Source: Phycisphaerales bacterium (GTDB taxonomy: Bacteria; Planctomycetota; Phycisphaerae; Phycisphaerales; SM1A02). From it: 9,347 nucleotides of DNA. Position 1 is the first letter of the stretch; the number at the start of each line of letters is the position of its first letter. This document shows, in pieces, positions 1-5,864 of the stretch. The notes beneath the pieces were generated by a model. The model was not told where the DNA came from. It worked only from the letters and a program-made list of their open reading frames with translations, and ran no database searches. The DNA is taken from contig SKZB01000322.1 in NCBI GenBank assembly GCA_007127615.1, forward strand, positions 1 to 9,347, given 5' to 3'. A program made the translations under genes and the position numbers.

Positions 1-20
1 GAGTTGCGAAGGGCATCGAA

Positions 21-54
21 GGGGGCTTCGGGAGGCTGCGATGGGGGCTTCGGG
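21..54. repeat. Direct repeat GGGGGCTTCGGG, two copies 22 bp apart
   Basis: The 12-mer GGGGGCTTCGGG occurs at 21-32 and again at 43-54, a period of 22 bp, with related G-rich sequence continuing to about 68. It may be part of a longer degenerate array that starts left of the window, or low-complexity coding sequence of a neighbouring gene. No function can be assigned. Confidence 0.6.
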
Positions 55-90
55 GGGTTCAAGGGAGGCATCGGATGAACTGCGAGATCA

Positions 91-120
91 CCGACGTCCC
101 CGACGTCCCCGACGTGCCGA
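91..120. repeat. 9-bp tandem repeat CCGACGTCC, about 3.3 copies
   Basis: Copies lie at 91-99 (CCGACGTCC), 100-108 (CCGACGTCC) and 109-117 (CCGACGTGC), followed by a partial CGA. Each unit carries GACGTC or a close variant, which is itself a palindrome. It lies in the non-coding region and no known regulator is recognised. Confidence 0.7.
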
Positions 121-147
121 CATGACGAGTAGCCTGGCCGAATCGAG

Positions 148-181
148 CCGAAACGAATTCCATTTTAGCACGGCGTTTCGG
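148..181. promoter_or_regulatory. Inverted repeat flanking a possible minus-strand extended -10 box
   Basis: CCGAAACG at 148-155 and CGTTTCGG at 174-181 are perfect inverted repeats with an 18-bp AT-richer centre. On the minus strand the centre reads TGCTAAAAT (plus-strand 162-170), which resembles an extended -10 element (TGnTATAAT). No -35 box stands at the right distance. If a divergent gene begins at 71 on the minus strand, this could be its promoter with an overlapping operator. Evidence is weak. Confidence 0.25.
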
Positions 182-337
182 GCGGCGGCGTTACAACTTT
201 CCGGCCATCGCGTTTTCCTCGCGCTCCACCCCGTGGAGGGCGTTTGGGATGACGGTGCGGCATGGGGATAGCCGGAATCGGGGTGCGATTCCCGTGGCCT
301 CTGCGCCGGATTCCTGCTGATATTCCCGGGTGTTCGT

Positions 338-355
338 TCGTGACAACTTTCACAA
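338..355. promoter_or_regulatory. Candidate CRP/FNR-superfamily operator (GTGA-N6-TCAC)
   Basis: Positions 338-355 read TCGTGA-CAACTT-TCACAA. The two 6-nt arms are inverted repeats apart from one mismatch at the second base (339 against 354). The core GTGA-N6-TCAC is the symmetry read by regulators of the CRP class, and 11 of 12 arm bases fit the TTGTGA-N6-TCACAA form reported for CRP- and HcpR-like proteins. It lies about 180 nt upstream of the preferred ccoNO start. cbb3 operons are typically controlled by FNR/FixK/Anr, members of the same superfamily, so the context fits, but the half-sites here are CRP-like rather than the TTGAT-N4-ATCAA of FNR. No promoter could be aligned to it, so the role is inference. 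Confidence 0.45.
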
Positions 356-390
356 TCCCGGTCTTTCGGCGTTCGGGCCGCACTTTCGAA

Positions 391-412
391 CGGCCGTTTT
401 CAAACATGGCCG
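391..412. promoter_or_regulatory. Inverted repeat / small hairpin in the ccoNO leader
   Basis: CGGCC at 391-395 pairs with GGCCG at 408-412. Inside, GTTT (396-399) can pair with AAAC (402-405) if the two bases AT at 406-407 are bulged out. No U-run follows, so it is not a Rho-independent terminator. It could be an operator or a leader-RNA structure; GC-rich DNA produces such repeats by chance fairly often. Confidence 0.25.
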
Positions 413-460
413 GTTGACTCTCGCCGACTGACCGTCCCACGGGAAGCGGGCCACGTCCGC

Positions 461-500
461 CCGCATGACCGGCATGATCATGCATGATCAGGCATGATCA
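461..500. repeat. 10-bp tandem repeat GGCATGATCA immediately upstream of ccoNO
   Basis: Three near-perfect head-to-tail decamers lie at 471-480 (GGCATGATCA), 481-490 (TGCATGATCA) and 491-500 (GGCATGATCA), preceded by a weaker copy at 461-470 (CCGCATGACC). Every strong unit contains TGATCA with a GATC in it. The array also makes a perfect 16-bp palindrome at 475-490 (TGATCATGCATGATCA) and a 12-bp one at 472-483. It ends 36 nt before the preferred ccoNO start. A 10-bp period places each copy on nearly the same face of the helix, which suits cooperative protein binding; in RNA it could fold or hide the ribosome site. It does not match the FNR box. Function is unknown. Confidence 0.75.
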
Positions 501-522
501 ACCAGACCCATGGGCGAAGAAC

Positions 523-527
523 AGGAG
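523..527 (+). promoter_or_regulatory. Shine-Dalgarno AGGAG deciding the ccoNO start
   Basis: AGGAG at 523-527 stands 9 nt before ATG 537, a good spacing. The earlier in-frame ATG at 510 has no purine-rich site in front of it, so 537 is the preferred start. Confidence 0.75.
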
Positions 528-536
528 CCAGACGCG

Positions 537-2897
537 ATGGCCGAAGCCACCACGCCCGATGATCGACACGCCCGACCCGACGCCGCCCCCGGGGTGGTGA
601 TGGAGCGGTTCAGTTACGACGACGCGATTGTGCGCAAGTTCACCCTCGCCACCGTCCTCTGGGGCGTCGTCGGCATGCTGGTCGGCGTGATCATCGCCCT
701 CCAGATGGTCATCCCGGCCCTGCCGCTCGATCCGAAGTGGACCGCGTGGATGGACCAGCCCTGGCTGACCTTCGGCCGGCTGCGGCCGCTGCACACCAAT
801 GCCGTCATCTTCGCCTTCGCGGGCAACGCGATCTTTGCCGCGGTCTACTACTCGACGCAGCGTTTGTGCAAGGCGCGGATGTGGTCGGACAAACTCAGCG
901 CATTCCATTTCTGGGGCTGGCAGGCGATCATCGTCGCCGCGGCGATCACCCTGCCGCTGGGAATCACCCAGAGCAAGGAATACGCGGAGCTGGAGTGGCC
1001 GATCACCATCGCGATCGCGGTCGTCTGGCTGGCGTTCGCCGTGAACTTCTTCGGAACCCTGGCGGTCCGGCGCGAGCGGCACATGTACGTCGCGCTCTGG
1101 TTCTACATCGCCACGATCGTCGCCATCACGATTCTGCACGTTTTCAACAATCTCGCGGTCCCCGTCTCGTGGACGAAGAGCTATTCGCTCTACGCCGGGG
1201 CCCAGGACGCGTTCATGCAGTGGTGGTACGGCCACAATGCGGTGGCGTTCTTTCTCACCACGCCGTTCCTGGGGATGATGTACTACTACCTGCCGAAGGC
1301 GGCGAATCGACCGGTCTTCTCCTACCGGCTCTCGATCATCCACTTCTGGTCGCTGGTCTTTCTCTATATCTGGGCGGGACCGCACCACCTCCACTACACC
1401 GCGATTCCGGCGTGGATGAGTACGCTGGGCATGCTCTTCTCGCTCATGCTGTGGATGCCTTCGTGGGGCGGGATGATCAACGGCCTGCTCACCCTCCGCG
1501 GGGCGTGGCACAAGGTCGCCAGCGATCCGGTGCTCAAGTTCTTCGTCGTCGCGATCACCTTCTACGGCATGGCCACGTTCGAGGGGCCGATGCTGTCGAT
1601 CAAGTCGATCAACGCGCTCTCCCACTACACCGACTGGGGCATCGCCCACGTCCACTCCGGCGCCCTCGGCTGGGTCGGGTTCATGATCTTCGGCGTGGTC
1701 TACTGGATGCTGCCGCGACTCTACCAGACGCCGCTCTTCTCGAAGAAGATGATGGAACTGCACTTCTGGATCGGGACGATCGGCATCCTGCTCTACATCA
1801 TTCCGATCTACGTCGCCGGCATCACCCAGGGACTGATGTGGCGCGCCTTCGATGCGATGGGCATGCTGGCGTATCCGGACTTTGTGGAGACCGTGCTGCA
1901 GCTCATGCCGTTCTACTGGGTGCGGGTGCTCGGCGGCGTGCTCTACATGGCCGGCATGTTCCTGCTGGTGTGGAACATGTACATGACCTGGCGGGCCCGC
2001 CCGGCAACCTACGACGAGCCGGTCTACGAAGCGCCGCGGCTCACGCGCGACTACCGGGACGCGCCGCTTCCCCCCTCACGCCTCGCCAACGCGCCGGTTA
2101 CGGGCTGGGCGAAGAAGATCGACGTGCTGAACCAGATGCGCTGGCACCGGAACTGGGAGCGGCTGCCGGTGAAGTTCACGGTCTGGACGATCGTCGCGGT
2201 GGCGGCGGCTTCGCTGTTTGAAATCATCCCCACGTTCGTGATCAAGTCGAATGTTCCGACGATCGAAACGGTGACGCCCTACACGCCGCTGGAACTGGCC
2301 GGCCGCGACATCTACGTGGCGGAAGGGTGCTACAACTGTCACTCGCAGATGATTCGCCCGATCTTCGCCGAGACCGAGCGGTACGGTGATTACTCGCTGG
2401 CCGGTGAGTTCATCTATGACCGGCCGTTCCAGTGGGGCTCCCGCCGGATCGGGCCGGACCTCCACCGCGTCGGCGGCCTGTACTCGCACACGTGGCACAT
2501 CCGTCACCTGATCGAACCGAAGTCGGTCGTGCGCGGCTCGATCATGCCGAACTATCCGCACCTGATGACCACGGAGCTCGACTTCGACATTCTGCCCCGC
2601 AAACTTCGCGTGTTGCGTCTGCTCGGGGCACCCTACGCCGATGAACACATCGAGCACGCGGCGGAGATCGCCCGAACCCAGGCGCGGATGATCCTCGAGG
2701 AGATCATCGAACAGGATGGTGAGGACGCCGTCCCGCCGGGTCTGGAAACCAGCCAGATGATCGCGGTGGTGGCGTACCTGCAGCGGCTGGGCGTGGACCG
2801 CTACCGCCCGGAGGATGATCCGTCGCCCCTGGAAGTCGTCATGCAGCGGCTTGAAGAAGAGCAGAGCGAAAGGATGGCCCGCCATGATGCGAAGTGA
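537..2897 (+). CDS. ccoNO: cbb3-type cytochrome c oxidase, fused subunits I and II (CcoN-CcoO)
   Basis: This is the catalytic core of the oxidase, reducing O2 to water in the cytoplasmic membrane and pumping protons. It is 786 aa from ATG 537. Residues about 20-485 are a 12-helix CcoN. His86 (HTNAV) and His373 fit the low-spin haem b ligands. His371 in AHVHSGALGW fits the haem b3 ligand. His233 (WWYGHNAV), His283 and His284 (GPHHLHY) fit CuB, and Tyr277 fits the cross-linked tyrosine. After a linker of about 60 residues, CcoO follows with one membrane anchor (about 547-570), the haem c site CYNCH at 598-602 and a likely axial Met670 in SIMPNYPHL. No stop or frameshift separates the halves, so the fusion is real; such I/II fusions are known in some phyla. 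The C-terminal 30 residues are highly charged. The 3' end overlaps ccoQ by 14 nt. An upstream ATG at 510 would add nine residues. Confidence 0.98.
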   Translation: MAEATTPDDRHARPDAAPGVVMERFSYDDAIVRKFTLATVLWGVVGMLVGVIIALQMVIPALPLDPKWTAWMDQPWLTFGRLRPLHTNAVIFAFAGNAIFAAVYYSTQRLCKARMWSDKLSAFHFWGWQAIIVAAAITLPLGITQSKEYAELEWPITIAIAVVWLAFAVNFFGTLAVRRERHMYVALWFYIATIVAITILHVFNNLAVPVSWTKSYSLYAGAQDAFMQWWYGHNAVAFFLTTPFLGMMYYYLPKAANRPVFSYRLSIIHFWSLVFLYIWAGPHHLHYTAIPAWMSTLGMLFSLMLWMPSWGGMINGLLTLRGAWHKVASDPVLKFFVVAITFYGMATFEGPMLSIKSINALSHYTDWGIAHVHSGALGWVGFMIFGVVYWMLPRLYQTPLFSKKMMELHFWIGTIGILLYIIPIYVAGITQGLMWRAFDAMGMLAYPDFVETVLQLMPFYWVRVLGGVLYMAGMFLLVWNMYMTWRARPATYDEPVYEAPRLTRDYRDAPLPPSRLANAPVTGWAKKIDVLNQMRWHRNWERLPVKFTVWTIVAVAAASLFEIIPTFVIKSNVPTIETVTPYTPLELAGRDIYVAEGCYNCHSQMIRPIFAETERYGDYSLAGEFIYDRPFQWGSRRIGPDLHRVGGLYSHTWHIRHLIEPKSVVRGSIMPNYPHLMTTELDFDILPRKLRVLRLLGAPYADEHIEHAAEIARTQARMILEEIIEQDGEDAVPPGLETSQMIAVVAYLQRLGVDRYRPEDDPSPLEVVMQRLEEEQSERMARHDAK

Positions 2898-3141
2898 ACG
2901 GCTGCTCGCCGAGGCCGCCGGCGGCGCCGGGGCGACCTCCCTGACCTTCGTCGAGGTGGCGATGTTCATCTTCATCGCGGTCTTTCTCGGTCTCCTGATC
3001 TGGGTGATCTTCGCCCGACGCGGCGCGTTCAATCGCGTGAAACAGATTCCGCTGGAGGAGGACCGGGTCGTCACCCCCCGTCAGAACGCCGATGCGCCCG
3101 CGAATGAAGATGGGCCGCGAGAGAAAGGAAACGATCGATGA
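2884..3141 (+). CDS. ccoQ: CcoQ-like small subunit of cbb3 oxidase
   Basis: An 85-aa protein with one membrane helix (about residues 22-43, FVEVAMFIFIAVFLG...) followed by a positively charged stretch and the segment RVKQIPLEED, which resembles the short cytoplasmic tail of CcoQ/FixQ proteins (usually ending near an IPL/F-acidic motif). The position between ccoO and ccoP is the classical one. CcoQ is thought to stabilise the complex and help CcoP join CcoNO. ATG 2884 was chosen because AAAGGA at 2869-2874 stands 9 nt upstream; a second ATG follows directly at 2887. The start lies inside the end of ccoNO (14-nt overlap), suggesting translational coupling. It is longer than many CcoQ proteins, with a hydrophilic tail of about 25 residues after IPLEED. 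Small single-helix proteins diverge quickly, so the call leans partly on context. Confidence 0.87.
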   Translation: MMRSERLLAEAAGGAGATSLTFVEVAMFIFIAVFLGLLIWVIFARRGAFNRVKQIPLEEDRVVTPRQNADAPANEDGPREKGNDR

Positions 3142-3833
3142 ACGACCGAGCGACCGAAGAGGATCAGATTTCCCGTGCCGAGACGCCGCCGCAGAACGAG
3201 TACGACCAGTTGCTCCAACACGACTACGACGGCATCCGGGAGTACGACAACCCGCTGCCCGGCTGGTGGGTCTGGCTGTTCTGGGCCACGATCATCTACT
3301 CGGGCTTCTACTGGGTGTACTACCACATCGGTGACGGGCCGACGGTCGAAGAGAAGCATGAAGTGGCGATGGTCCGGCACATCGAAGCGCAGCTCGCGCA
3401 GATCGGTGAACTGAAGCCCGACAATGAAACCATCGTTCGCTACATGCACAACGAGGACTGGATGCGGGCGATGGGCGGCGTCTTCCGCGGCCAGTGCGCG
3501 CAGTGTCACGCCGCCGACGGCGGGGGACTGATCGGCCCCAACCTCACCGACGGCTACTACCAGCACGTTCGTGAACCGGCGGACATCTTCCGGGTCATTC
3601 GCGACGGCGCGGCCGGGGGCTCGATGCCCCCGTTCGAAGGGCGCATGCGGGAGCCGCAGATGATTCTGATCGCCGCGTACGTCGCTTCACTGCGCGGCAC
3701 GGAGCCGGCCCAGCCCCTTGCCCCCGACGGACGCCGCGCGCCGCCCTGGCTGGAGCCGGTGCCGCAGAAGCAGGCCGGCGACGAGCAAGCCGGCGACGTG
3801 CAAACCACCGACGAGCAGGCCGGCGATGAGTAG
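3138..3833 (+). CDS. ccoP: cbb3-type cytochrome c oxidase subunit III (CcoP), single-haem form
   Basis: A 231-aa membrane-anchored cytochrome c that would accept electrons from the bc1/alternative complex III pool or soluble carriers and pass them to CcoO. The N-terminus has the CcoP signature YDGIREYDNPLPGWW, then one membrane helix (about 43-63). A single cytochrome c domain follows with CAQCH at 120-124 and a probable axial Met163 in GSMPPF. Well-studied CcoP proteins are about 300 aa with two CxxCH sites; here only one is present, with no frameshift to explain the difference. The protein ends in four pentapeptide repeats (QAGDE, QAGDV, QTTDE, QAGDE) that run straight into the TAG stop. 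The start overlaps the ccoQ stop as ATGA, with AAAGGA 8 nt upstream, so translation is probably coupled. The next gene begins 18 nt after the stop. Confidence 0.96.
   Translation: MNDRATEEDQISRAETPPQNEYDQLLQHDYDGIREYDNPLPGWWVWLFWATIIYSGFYWVYYHIGDGPTVEEKHEVAMVRHIEAQLAQIGELKPDNETIVRYMHNEDWMRAMGGVFRGQCAQCHAADGGGLIGPNLTDGYYQHVREPADIFRVIRDGAAGGSMPPFEGRMREPQMILIAAYVASLRGTEPAQPLAPDGRRAPPWLEPVPQKQAGDEQAGDVQTTDEQAGDE
3771..3830 (+). repeat. Four 15-bp tandem repeats encoding the CcoP C-terminus
   Basis: Units are at 3771-3785 (CAGGCCGGCGACGAG), 3786-3800 (CAAGCCGGCGACGTG), 3801-3815 (CAAACCACCGACGAG) and 3816-3830 (CAGGCCGGCGATGAG). They sit in frame, encode Q-A-G-D-E or variants, and the stop codon TAG follows the last unit directly. 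The first and last units are the most alike (one synonymous change), while the third has drifted most. The tail is acidic and probably flexible. Confidence 0.9.
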
Positions 3834-3851
3834 AAGACTCGCGGAAGTTGT

Positions 3852-5339
3852 ATGACCACCGACGCACCGGCACATGCCCATGAACGCGTCCTCTCGACGC
3901 TGAATGAAGACGGCTCGCGCCGGTGGCTCTACCCGCGCCTCTCGAAGGGCCGCTTCCTCACCCGCCGGCGCCTCGTGGCCTACGTTCTGCTTATCGTCTA
4001 CAACGCCCTGCCGTGGATTTCCATCGGAGGCAAACCGTCGATTCATCTGAACCTGCCCGCGCGGGAGTTCACGTTCTTCGGGGCCACGTTCCTGCCCACC
4101 GATACCGTGCTGCTCATGCTCTTCGTGGCCGGGCTGTTCGTGCTCATCTTTCTGTTGACCGCGCTGTTCGGCCGCGTCTGGTGTGGATGGGCCTGTCCCC
4201 AGACAGTCTATCTCGAGTTCATCTACCGGCCGATCGAGCGATTGTTTGAAGGTGAACCGACCGCGCGCGGCGAACGGCCGAAAAAAATCCCCGGCTGGCG
4301 GGTTGCGGGCAAGTACGTCGTCTTTTTTCTGATCTCGTGGCATCTCGCGCATACCTTTCTCGCCTACTTTGTCGAACCGACGACGCTGCTCCAGTGGAGT
4401 ACCCAGTCGCCCTTTGATCATCCGGCCGCGTTCACGATCGTGATGGCGGTGACGGGACTGATGCTGTTTGATTTCGTGTACTTCCGCGAACAGACGTGTA
4501 TCGTGGCGTGCCCGTACGGACGGTTTCAATCGGTCATGCTCGACCGGCAGTCGCTGATCATCAGCTACGATGAATCACGGGGCGAGCCGCGGGGCAAGCT
4601 TAAGAAGCGCCGGTCGAAAGGCACTCCCGCGAAGGATGATCTCTCGCTGAAGGTCGTTCACGAGGCGCCGGTCCGGGGCGACTGTATCGACTGCGAAATG
4701 TGCGTGACCACCTGCCCCACCGGCATCGACATTCGCCGGGGACTCCAGATGGAATGTATCGGCTGCGCGCAGTGTATCGACGCCTGTGACAGTGTGATGG
4801 ATCGCATCGGCAGACCGCGCGGACTGATCCGCTACAGCTCACAGGCCGCCATGGAAGAGAACCGCCGCAGCGTGATCCGGCCGCGCGTCTTCATCTACCC
4901 CGCCATTCTCTCGATCATCGTGATTGCCTTCGTCACGGTGCTCGTGACGAGCCCCGCGGCCAACGTCACCATTCACCGCATCGGAGATCGGGCCTATACC
5001 GTGGTTGATTCCGGGATGGCCTCCGGCATGGTGCGGAACGACCTCGAGCTGCGGATCGTGAACCGCACGAACGAACCGCAACGGTACCGGTTCACCATCG
5101 GCGGAATCGAAGGGGGAGAGCTGATCTCTCAGGATCAGAACCTCGAACTCCCGGCGGGTGGACGCGGCCGGGCTGCGGTCAGCCTCTTCGTGCCGCGCGA
5201 GGCGTTCACCATGGGCCGCGCGACCGCCACCATTACGCTGCGCGACGATGGGGGATACGAACGCGAAATGACCTACCGATTGCAGGGGCCGTGGGGAAGT
5301 GAATCATCCGACTCTCAGAAAAGGGAAACCGCACCATGA
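3852..5339 (+). CDS. ccoG: CcoG/FixG/RdxA polyferredoxin, cupric reductase family, cbb3 assembly
   Basis: A 495-aa membrane Fe-S protein. About five membrane helices are visible (around LVAYVLLIVYNALPW, the VLLMLFVAGLFVLIF region, VVFFLISWHLAHTF, the FTIVMAVTGLMLF region, and IYPAILSIIVIAF). Membrane-edge cysteine pairs are CGWACP (111-116) and CIVACP (216-221). Two 4Fe-4S ferredoxin motifs follow: Cys278, 281, 284, 288 (CIDCEMCVTTCP) and Cys302, 305, 308, 312 (CIGCAQCIDAC). The part after the last helix is a periplasmic beta-rich domain of the FixG C-terminal type. CcoG proteins are reported to reduce Cu(II) to Cu(I) during CuB supply to cbb3 oxidase, which fits ccoI downstream. The start ATG 3852 has GGAAG close upstream (4 nt spacing) and lies 18 nt after ccoP. 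The stop overlaps the ccoH start as ATGA. All expected cysteines are present. Confidence 0.97.
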   Translation: MTTDAPAHAHERVLSTLNEDGSRRWLYPRLSKGRFLTRRRLVAYVLLIVYNALPWISIGGKPSIHLNLPAREFTFFGATFLPTDTVLLMLFVAGLFVLIFLLTALFGRVWCGWACPQTVYLEFIYRPIERLFEGEPTARGERPKKIPGWRVAGKYVVFFLISWHLAHTFLAYFVEPTTLLQWSTQSPFDHPAAFTIVMAVTGLMLFDFVYFREQTCIVACPYGRFQSVMLDRQSLIISYDESRGEPRGKLKKRRSKGTPAKDDLSLKVVHEAPVRGDCIDCEMCVTTCPTGIDIRRGLQMECIGCAQCIDACDSVMDRIGRPRGLIRYSSQAAMEENRRSVIRPRVFIYPAILSIIVIAFVTVLVTSPAANVTIHRIGDRAYTVVDSGMASGMVRNDLELRIVNRTNEPQRYRFTIGGIEGGELISQDQNLELPAGGRGRAAVSLFVPREAFTMGRATATITLRDDGGYEREMTYRLQGPWGSESSDSQKRETAP

Positions 5340-5812
5340 ACCGGATCATGTGGCCGGGCATCATCTTCATCATCCTCGGCGCCAGCGTAATCGTCCATGG
5401 CGTCATGCTCTACGTCGTCAACACCGACGCCACGTTCGCGGTCGATGACCGTTACCGCGCCAAGACCGATCCCTGGTGGGAAGCGGTCGATCGCGCCGGG
5501 ACCGAGCGAAAGACGGGCTGGTCCGCCACGCTCGAGATGGTGCCGAGCGATTCCATCGAGGAGATGATGCGGCTGACGGTGCGGCTCACCGATCGCCACG
5601 GCGCTGCGGTCGAGAACGCCCGGGTCGAAATGCGCCTCTTTCATCGGGGCCGCGCGGGCGAGGTGCTGCCCGCCACGCTCGAAGCAAGCGGCGGGGGACG
5701 CTACGTGACGCTGCTGCGGCTCGACCCTCCCGGCATGTGGAAGGCGACGGCGCTGATCACCCGCGATGAACAGACGTTTGCGGAATCGTTCGACCTCTTC
5801 GTCGCGCCATGA
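5336..5812 (+). CDS. ccoH: CcoH/FixH-family cbb3 oxidase assembly protein
   Basis: A 158-aa protein with one N-terminal membrane helix (about residues 5-26, WPGIIFIILGASVIVHG...) and a periplasmic domain of beta-sandwich character, as expected for FixH. Family landmarks include DDRYRAK just after the helix and the C-terminal part in which a substituent-like strand pattern ends PGMWKATALI. FixH/CcoH proteins bind the assembling oxidase, probably through CcoN, and are needed for its stability in some species. ATG 5336 overlaps the ccoG stop (ATGA), with AAGGGA at 5321-5326 standing 9 nt upstream. The gene is followed by a 52-nt gap containing a 14-bp tandem repeat. Length and layout are normal for the family; no catalytic residues are known. 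Confidence 0.92.
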   Translation: MNRIMWPGIIFIILGASVIVHGVMLYVVNTDATFAVDDRYRAKTDPWWEAVDRAGTERKTGWSATLEMVPSDSIEEMMRLTVRLTDRHGAAVENARVEMRLFHRGRAGEVLPATLEASGGGRYVTLLRLDPPGMWKATALITRDEQTFAESFDLFVAP

Positions 5813-5827
5813 CGGGAGCGTGAAGCC

Positions 5828-5860
5828 CTGTTCCTGAAAATCTGTTCCGGAAACTCTGTC
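5828..5860. repeat. 14-bp tandem repeat in the gap before the SafE-like gene
   Basis: CTGTTCCTGAAAAT (5828-5841) and CTGTTCCGGAAACT (5842-5855) match at 12 of 14 positions, and a third copy begins CTGT at 5856. The second unit contains the palindrome TTCCGGAA (5846-5853). This fills most of the only sizeable gap inside the operon, just before the SafE-like start codon, and leaves that gene with only a weak Shine-Dalgarno (GGAA at 5849-5852, 12 nt away). It may be an operator, an mRNA feature or neutral slippage. Confidence 0.75.
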
Positions 5861-5864
5861 GACC

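Larger units (their letters stand above)
1..536. other. Non-coding leader region upstream of the cbb3 operon
   Basis: I see no supportable complete gene here. Open frames exist on both strands, but they have low-complexity Arg/Pro/Gly-rich translations and no good ribosome binding site. The left edge could hold the start of a divergent minus-strand gene (ATG at 71-69, reading MPPLNPPKPP and leaving the window) or the last codons of a plus-strand gene ending with TGA at 76-78. Neither can be decided from this window. From about 140 onward the stretch is probably regulatory: it contains a possible minus-strand extended -10 element, a CRP/FNR-like palindrome, an inverted repeat and 10-bp tandem repeats, each listed separately. 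I could not find a convincing plus-strand sigma70 -35/-10 pair; TTGACT at 414-419 has no matching -10 box downstream. Confidence 0.6.

Noticed and set aside
41..271. Plus-strand 76-aa open frame in the upstream region
   Set aside because: Composed largely of repeat-derived Arg/Gly/Pro residues, open back to the window edge, no ribosome site and no family resemblance.
391..412. Rho-independent terminator
   Set aside because: The stem is short and bulged and is not followed by a run of T on either strand.
414..442. sigma70 promoter with TTGACT as -35
   Set aside because: No sequence resembling TATAAT lies 16-18 nt downstream; the stretch is GC-rich.
165..485. Minus-strand 106-aa open frame in the upstream region
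   Set aside because: Starts inside the 10-bp repeat, has Arg/Pro/Gly-rich composition and no recognisable domain, and covers the likely control region.
475..500. FNR/Anr box (TTGAT-N4-ATCAA) within the TGATCA repeats
   Set aside because: The TGAT and ATCA halves do not occur with 4-nt spacing; the palindrome at 475-490 has 8 nt between them, so it does not fit an FNR site.
461..500. CRISPR array or phage-type iterons
   Set aside because: Units are 10 bp with no spacers, no cas or replication genes are nearby, and the array has only three to four copies.
498..1763. Long minus-strand open frame (421 aa) opposite ccoN
   Set aside because: Its translation is dominated by Arg, Asp, Glu, His and Pro as expected for the antisense of a GC-rich membrane-protein gene, has no recognisable domain, and lies fully opposite conserved CcoN sequence.
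737..2221. Plus-strand 494-aa frame inside ccoNO
   Set aside because: Out-of-frame shadow rich in Arg, Ala, His and Gly; the overlapping ccoNO frame carries all the haem and copper ligands.
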